DNA of 64,000 nucleotides from NCBI GenBank assembly GCA_005776885.1, contig SXOD01000020.1, positions 1-64,000 of the forward strand. Reading direction: 5' to 3'. Source of the DNA: Planctomycetia bacterium (lineage in GTDB: Bacteria; Planctomycetota; Phycisphaerae; Phycisphaerales; SM1A02). The translations under genes and the position numbers were made by a program. Under the pieces are notes generated by a model. It ran no database searches and was not told where the DNA came from. It saw only the letters and a program-made list of their open reading frames with translations. Below are positions 60,121 through 64,000 of this stretch, one piece after another (positions within the stretch are counted from its first letter, which is position 1; the number at the start of each line of letters is the position of its first letter).

Positions 60121-61139
60121 GGCCCACCCGGGGGAGCGGGAAGCGCGTCCACCCCTGGCGGCGTCGCCGATGGCATCACCGGCGGCGTCACCGATGGCGC
60201 CACCGATGGCGCCACCGATGGCCATCCATCGCGGATGGCGATGCCACTGCCGCGAAACTCCGCCGCGACGGTCGCGGGTCCGCGATCGAGCACCAGTGCC
60301 GCCAGGACTGGAGGCAAGTACACGAGGCTGGCCAAGAAGAGTCGCCGCGCACTGGCGTCGTCACGGCATCGCGCAAACCGGAGGGCTGCCCAGCTGAGCC
60401 ACAGTCCCAGGATCGTCGCCACCAGCGCGTACCAGATGCCAGCGACACCCTCAAGCGTCGCCATGAGCGAGGTGGGCACCAAGAGCAGGCTGGTGCTGAG
60501 GCACACGAGTGCCGTCACCCGCCCATCGGGGTCAAACACCGGAAGCATCTTGAGGCCGCCACGGGCGTAATCGTCCCGGTACATCCAGCTGAGCGCGAAG
60601 AAATGTGGGAGCTGCCACACGAAGAGCAGCGCGGCGAGCGTCCATCCGCCGCCGCCAAAATCGTCGTGCCTCGCGGCGACCCAGCCGATCAGCGGGGGGG
60701 TGGCGCCAGTCACCGCCCCGACGATGGTGTTGAGGGTCGAGAGCCGCTTCATCGGCGTGTACACGGCGGCGTAGAGCACAATCGTGCCAAGCGCCAGCAT
60801 GGCGGCGCCCACCGTGGACCACGCGAGCAAGATCGCCCAGCTGGCAAACGAGAGCAGCGTCGCGGCGACGAACACATGGAGCACCGAGACCCGGCCCGCG
60901 GGGAGCGGCCGTCCCGCCGTGCGCTCCATCGACGCGTCCGTCCGGCGCTCCAGGAACTGGTTCCACATGGCGGCGCTGGCGGCGGCGATCGCGGTGCCCA
61001 GGAGCGTCCAGCCAAGCAGCGGCCAGTCCGTGTCGAGGCCCCTCGGAGTGGCGGCCAGGAAACCGGCGAGGGTCGTGATCACGACGAGCGTGCTCAGCCG
61101 TGCCTTCGAGAGTTGCAGGTAGATGCGCACGACTTCCAT
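60117..61139 (-). CDS. cyoE: Protoheme IX farnesyltransferase (heme O synthase)
   Basis: 340 residues. It adds a farnesyl group to heme b to give heme O, the precursor of heme A for the caa3 oxidase. UbiA-type membrane enzyme: KARLSTLVVITTLAGFLAATPRG, the first Asp-rich motif WNQFLERRTDASMERTAGRPLP, YTPMKRLSTLNTIVGAVTGATPPLIGWVAA and FFALSWMYRDDYARGGLKML. After the last helix the C-terminus extends for about 40 residues of Pro/Ser/Val units (SVAPSVAPSVTPPVMPSATPP) from a 12-bp repeat. Divergent from ctaA, with 31 bases between the starts. Confidence 0.95.
   Translation of the reverse strand: MEVVRIYLQLSKARLSTLVVITTLAGFLAATPRGLDTDWPLLGWTLLGTAIAAASAAMWNQFLERRTDASMERTAGRPLPAGRVSVLHVFVAATLLSFASWAILLAWSTVGAAMLALGTIVLYAAVYTPMKRLSTLNTIVGAVTGATPPLIGWVAARHDDFGGGGWTLAALLFVWQLPHFFALSWMYRDDYARGGLKMLPVFDPDGRVTALVCLSTSLLLVPTSLMATLEGVAGIWYALVATILGLWLSWAALRFARCRDDASARRLFLASLVYLPPVLAALVLDRGPATVAAEFRGSGIAIRDGWPSVAPSVAPSVTPPVMPSATPPGVDALPAPPGGP
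60160..60219 (-). repeat. 12-bp tandem repeat in the 3' end of cyoE
   Basis: Five copies of GGCG(T/C)C(A/G)CCGAT-like units beginning at 60160, 60172, 60184, 60196 and 60208 (plus-strand view). On the minus strand they encode the SVAPSVAP tail of CyoE. They also explain the GAIGGAIGDAAGDAIG stretch of the over-extended DUF3179 ORF. Confidence 0.9.
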
Positions 61140-61155
61140 GCAGGTGCTCGGGCCT

Positions 61156-61161
61156 TAGCAT
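61156..61161 (+). promoter_or_regulatory. Candidate -10 element (TAGCAT) of ctaA
   Basis: TAGCAT lies 9 bases before ATG 61171. On the opposite strand TATGCT, partly overlapping it, lies 17 bases before the cyoE start, so both divergent heme genes could use this short region. Confidence 0.45.
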
Positions 61162-61170
61162 AGGTCCCCC

Positions 61171-62553
61171 ATGTCGACCCAGATCCACTCCAACGCATCA
61201 CGCGCCGTTGCCCACGCGACAGCAACCCCAGGCCGATTGCTTGCGCCAGCCTTCGCAGCGGCGGGACTGTTGTGGGCCTGCGGCTATGTCGCGCTGACGG
61301 CTCCCGGGCAGGCCATTGGCGAAGCCCTGTTTGCGGCGATGGCGGTGAGCGTGGCGTTGGGCGGGGCCGCAAGCGTCGTGCTTGGCGCCTCCTGCGGGAG
61401 CAGCGCTGCGTCTGCTGGTGCTCGAACCGGTGCGCTGGTGGGCGTGATCAACCTCCTGATCGTCGGCTCGCTTGCGCCGCGCAACGCCGACGGCCAGGTG
61501 GAATGGCTCATGCTCGGCGTGTGGGCGGCGGGGATGCTGGTGGGATGCGCGGTGCTGGGCGCCATCGGCGGAGTGCTGGTTCCTGCCCCCCGCCAGGGAT
61601 CGCGTGCGTGGATGGACCCGACGGCGCTCTTCGCGGCGGTTTCGGCGGCGTTGATCTTTGGCATGCTGGTGACCGGTGGGATCGTGACGGGCGAGGAGTC
61701 GGGACTGGCGGTGCCTGATTGGCCAAACTCGTTTGGCCACAACATGATCCTCTTGCCGCTCTCCGCGATGAAGGCCGACCATGGCGTCTTCTACGAGCAC
61801 GCCCACCGCCTTTCGGGCATGCTGGTTGGCTTGACCTCGATCGCGCTGGTGATCCAGGCCTTCCGCTCAGGCCAACGCGCCGCAGTGCGAAACCTCGCCG
61901 TGCTCGCCGTCGCGCTGGTGTGCGTGCAGGGACTCCTTGGCGGGCTTCGCGTCACGGGAGAGCTCACGCTTTCGCAGGACCGTGCCCAGCTGGCTCCCAG
62001 CACGGCCATGGCGATCGTCCATGGCGTGAATGGACAGGTGGTGTTCGCGATCTTCTGCGTCATCGCCGCCATGACCAGCCGCGCCTGGAATCAGCTGGGT
62101 GCCGAGCAGGTCGCCCGCTCCACGATGGGCACGCGGATCCCGACGATCGGGCTCGTCGTCGTGTTGCTCCAGGTCACGCTTGGCGCGATCTACCGGCATG
62201 TCCAGGTGGTCAACCCGGAGACACTGGTGCCGTCGGGCGTGAAGTGGGCCCTCCATGCACATCTCGGCGTGGCGCTCCTGGCGCTCGCCGCGATGGTGAT
62301 GGTGGGCATCAAGGCCATGCGCGATGGCGCGTGCGTGCGTGCAGTCAAGCGCGCCGGCATGTCGATCCACGCACTGCTCCTGATCCAGATCGTGCTGGGA
62401 ACCCTGGCCCTGGTCGCCGTGATGATGCGAAAGTCCGGCTCGATCCCCGCGTGGGAGGTGGCTGTCACGACCGCCCACCAAGTCTGCGGCGCGGCGATCG
62501 TCGCGGCGATGGCGCTGGTCCTGGCCTGGGCGCTCCGGATGCGCCGGGGCTGA
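61171..62553 (+). CDS. ctaA: Heme A synthase (COX15/CtaA) with N-terminal membrane extension
   Basis: 460 residues. It oxidises heme O to heme A. The core starts near residue 150: LIFGMLVTGGIVTGEESGLAVPDWPNSFGHNM, then FYEHAHRLSGMLVGL, AIVHGVNGQVVFAIF, VLLQVTLGAIYRHVQ, LHAHLGVALLALAAMVM and TTAHQVCGAAIVAAM. The histidines of the heme sites are in place. CtaA usually has about 310-360 residues. The extra N-terminal 140 residues add about four helices (LLAPAFAAAGLLWACGYVAL, LFAAMAVSVALGGAASVVLG, GALVGVINLLIVGSL, WLMLGVWAAGMLVGCAVLGAIGGVLV). Divergent from cyoE, the preceding enzyme of the pathway. Confidence 0.93.
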   Translation: MSTQIHSNASRAVAHATATPGRLLAPAFAAAGLLWACGYVALTAPGQAIGEALFAAMAVSVALGGAASVVLGASCGSSAASAGARTGALVGVINLLIVGSLAPRNADGQVEWLMLGVWAAGMLVGCAVLGAIGGVLVPAPRQGSRAWMDPTALFAAVSAALIFGMLVTGGIVTGEESGLAVPDWPNSFGHNMILLPLSAMKADHGVFYEHAHRLSGMLVGLTSIALVIQAFRSGQRAAVRNLAVLAVALVCVQGLLGGLRVTGELTLSQDRAQLAPSTAMAIVHGVNGQVVFAIFCVIAAMTSRAWNQLGAEQVARSTMGTRIPTIGLVVVLLQVTLGAIYRHVQVVNPETLVPSGVKWALHAHLGVALLALAAMVMVGIKAMRDGACVRAVKRAGMSIHALLLIQIVLGTLALVAVMMRKSGSIPAWEVAVTTAHQVCGAAIVAAMALVLAWALRMRRG

Positions 62554-62593
62554 GTCTCGCGCACGCGGCGTCTCGCCCCCTCGCGCGCTCCCG

Positions 62594-63937
62594 TCACTCC
62601 ACCTTGAGTGTCGGCTTGAGCGCTTCCTCCAGCGCGAGGAGCGCGTAGATCGTCACCAAGTCGGCGTGGCCCTCTTCCCAGCGGTCGGCAGGATTCACCC
62701 ACGAGCCATCGGGCTGCTGCATCGCGACGAGGGCCCGCACGAGCTCGTTGCGCCAGTTGTGCGAGGCACCATTCGCGTCGATGACCTCGTCTTGCTGCGC
62801 CGCCGCGAGCGCACGCGCCATCGCGTGCAGGTAGTAGTAGTGGCCCTGCGCGCCGAGCCCTGGGTTTTCCGCGAACGTCCAGTGGTGCCTGACCCAGTCC
62901 CATGCCGCGCGCACTCGCGGATCGTCGCGAGTGAGGCCTGCGTAGAGCATGCTCTTGAGTCCTGCGTAGGACATCGATCCATAGGAGCGGAGGGACTGCG
63001 GGGCGCCCTCGGGCCGGATCTCGCCGTATCGACCCTCGCCCGCGGCCTCGCTGGCAAAACTCTCGCCGCCACTGGTCGGGGTGTAGACGAAGCCCCCATC
63101 GTTGGATCCATGTCGGGCCCAGGCGGCATCATTGGTCGCCCTGAAGTTCTGCGTGCGCGCCACGAACACGAGGGCGCGCTGGACGGCGGGATCCTCCGGA
63201 CTGATGCCCGCATCATGCAAGGCGTCGAGCATCACCTGGGTGTTGGACAGGTCTGGCCGACCGTGCTTCCCGTAGCCGGCCCCGCCGAACCAGTCCTGCG
63301 TCGGCTGGATTCCCTCGGCCTGGTCCCATTGGTTCGACTTCAGCCACTGGACCGCCGCATCTCTCAGTTGGACGACGCGCACGTCGGAGGTGTCGCCGAG
63401 CGCGGCCCATCCGCTGGCCACGGCTGCAGCGACGTAGTTGCCCAGTCCTCCCTTGCCGTCGGGCTCGAACACTCCATCCCGCATGGTCCGAAGCGTCACC
63501 CAGTGACAGGCCTGCGCGACGGCGGGGGACGTCGGCGGCTCGCCCGACTGCACAAAGGCGCGAACGCCCAGGGCAGTCACGGCGGTGCTGGCGGCCAGCG
63601 ATCGTTGTTCCTGGTCCGTCCCGGCGGCGGCCTCTCCCTCCATCCATCCGCCTCGCGGGCCTTGCGACGCCTTCAGGAACTGGAGCCCTTTCTCCAACGA
63701 CGCGCGCGCGGCAGCGAAGTCGCCGGCATCCATCGGCACCTCTGGCGCACGTGCGGCGATCCGTGTGGCCACGGGGAGCGGCTGTGCCAGCGAGGACGGA
63801 AGCGTCGGCAGTGCCCGGGTGCCCACCTTGTCCGGCTGAACGCGGGCATCGACGGCACCGGCGGCGGGCGCGAGCAGCGTGTCGTCAGCCATTCGAAGTG
63901 CCATGGTGGCGGTGAGGATCAGGCCAATGGTGAGCAT
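62594..63937 (-). CDS. Secreted prenyltransferase/squalene-oxidase-repeat protein
   Basis: 447 residues with a short N-terminal hydrophobic segment (LTIGLILTATMAL). The body is an alpha-alpha barrel of terpene-cyclase/prenyltransferase-like repeats: LEKGLQFLKASQGPRGGWMEGEAA, LSNTQVMLDALHDAGI, MSYAGLKSMLYAGLTRDDPRVRAAWDWVRHHW, QGHYYYLHAMARALAAA and LVRALVAMQQPDGSWVNPADRWEEGHADLVTIYALLALE. The QW-type repeats (GGWxxG, PDGSWxN) are clear. There is no cyclase DxDD motif, so it is probably not an enzyme of squalene cyclisation. Such proteins are common and unassigned in planctomycetes. TAAACT lies 6 bases before the start. Confidence 0.88.
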   Translation of the reverse strand: MLTIGLILTATMALRMADDTLLAPAAGAVDARVQPDKVGTRALPTLPSSLAQPLPVATRIAARAPEVPMDAGDFAAARASLEKGLQFLKASQGPRGGWMEGEAAAGTDQEQRSLAASTAVTALGVRAFVQSGEPPTSPAVAQACHWVTLRTMRDGVFEPDGKGGLGNYVAAAVASGWAALGDTSDVRVVQLRDAAVQWLKSNQWDQAEGIQPTQDWFGGAGYGKHGRPDLSNTQVMLDALHDAGISPEDPAVQRALVFVARTQNFRATNDAAWARHGSNDGGFVYTPTSGGESFASEAAGEGRYGEIRPEGAPQSLRSYGSMSYAGLKSMLYAGLTRDDPRVRAAWDWVRHHWTFAENPGLGAQGHYYYLHAMARALAAAQQDEVIDANGASHNWRNELVRALVAMQQPDGSWVNPADRWEEGHADLVTIYALLALEEALKPTLKVE

Positions 63938-63943
63938 GGTTCC

Positions 63944-63962
63944 AGTTTAGAGCGGGTAACGT
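63944..63962. promoter_or_regulatory. Divergent -10 pair (TAAACT and TAACGT)
   Basis: TAAACT on the minus strand (63944-63949) lies 6 bases before ATG 63937. TAACGT on the plus strand (63957-63962) lies 6 bases before ATG 63969. Both match the leaderless spacing found elsewhere. Confidence 0.45.
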
Positions 63963-63968
63963 GCCGGG

Positions 63969-64000
63969 ATGAAGATCACTGCGATGTCGACGATGATTTC
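63969..64000 (+). CDS. Start of a gene cut by the window end
   Basis: ATG 63969 begins MKITAMSTMI and runs open to the last base. The TAACGT hexamer 6 bases upstream supports a real start, possibly of a signal peptide. Ten codons are too few for any assignment. Confidence 0.4.
   Translation, partial: MKITAMSTMI

Overview
The window is one continuous piece of a high-GC bacterial chromosome, densely packed and with no gene-free stretch above about 180 bases. Several traits together point to the Planctomycetota, most likely class Phycisphaerae. These are an alternative complex III plus caa3 oxidase locus, secreted proteins ending in EF-hand dockerin-like repeats of the type DxDGxVxGxDLxxLLxxWG, a PEP-CTERM-like secreted protein, long non-canonical insertions in household proteins, and loss of sugar-transport parts around stand-alone PTS EIIA genes. 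This assignment is an inference from gene content; no 16S or marker phylogeny was possible.

Layout. 1-6300: a metabolic run transcribed rightwards (pyruvate phosphate dikinase end, a CBM9-like lipoprotein, a glutamate-dehydrogenase-like protein, HIT protein, nadC, birA), mostly joined by 4-base ATGA-type overlaps. 6297-8947: two unrecognised secreted proteins. 9004-14156: ParA, a VanZ-like protein, an FAD protein, a lipoprotein on the other strand, and MurJ. 14113-17633: a leftward pair of secreted M16 peptidases, one apparently active and one without the zinc motif. 17736-21811: two secreted dockerin-tailed enzymes (a nuclease/phosphatase-fold protein and a zinc metalloprotease). 21820-27349: tRNA-Cys, a secreted protein, two cyclophilins, gatB, hpt and a PH-domain-like membrane protein. 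27389-30884: a CbpA-type DnaJ, a membrane ferredoxin fused to TPRs, and an EIIA protein. 30916-38486: rsmB-metK, a dockerin-tailed subtilase, a DUF151 nuclease-like protein, truD and a PEP-CTERM-like protein.

38648-44426 is a leftward operon: EIIA, a PII-like small protein, two cation/proton-antiporter-like proteins, TatD hydrolase, TatC, TadA. All are coupled by short overlaps. The first four genes look like a transporter pair with its own phospho- and effector-sensing subunits, and this is the best candidate here for an undescribed system. 44501-59065 is the respiratory super-operon: actABCDEF (alternative complex III), a small membrane protein, SCO, coxB-A-C-D and a second subunit-III-like protein. 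It is followed by DUF3179 and cyoE on the opposite strand and by ctaA, so quinol oxidation, oxygen reduction, copper insertion and heme A synthesis sit together. A 28-bp palindrome overlaps the likely promoter of this operon.

Two architectural habits stand out. First, many operon-leading genes have a TANNNT (-10-like) hexamer only 6-11 bases before the start codon, which suggests widespread leaderless mRNAs; I used this to choose some starts. Second, in-frame 12-bp tandem repeats recur, including one read on both strands by two convergent genes. The clearest protein anomaly is the glutamate-dehydrogenase-like protein, where the catalytic lysine is replaced by phenylalanine at exactly conserved spacing. 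No insertion sequences, CRISPR arrays, rRNA genes, origin or convincing rho-independent terminators were seen.
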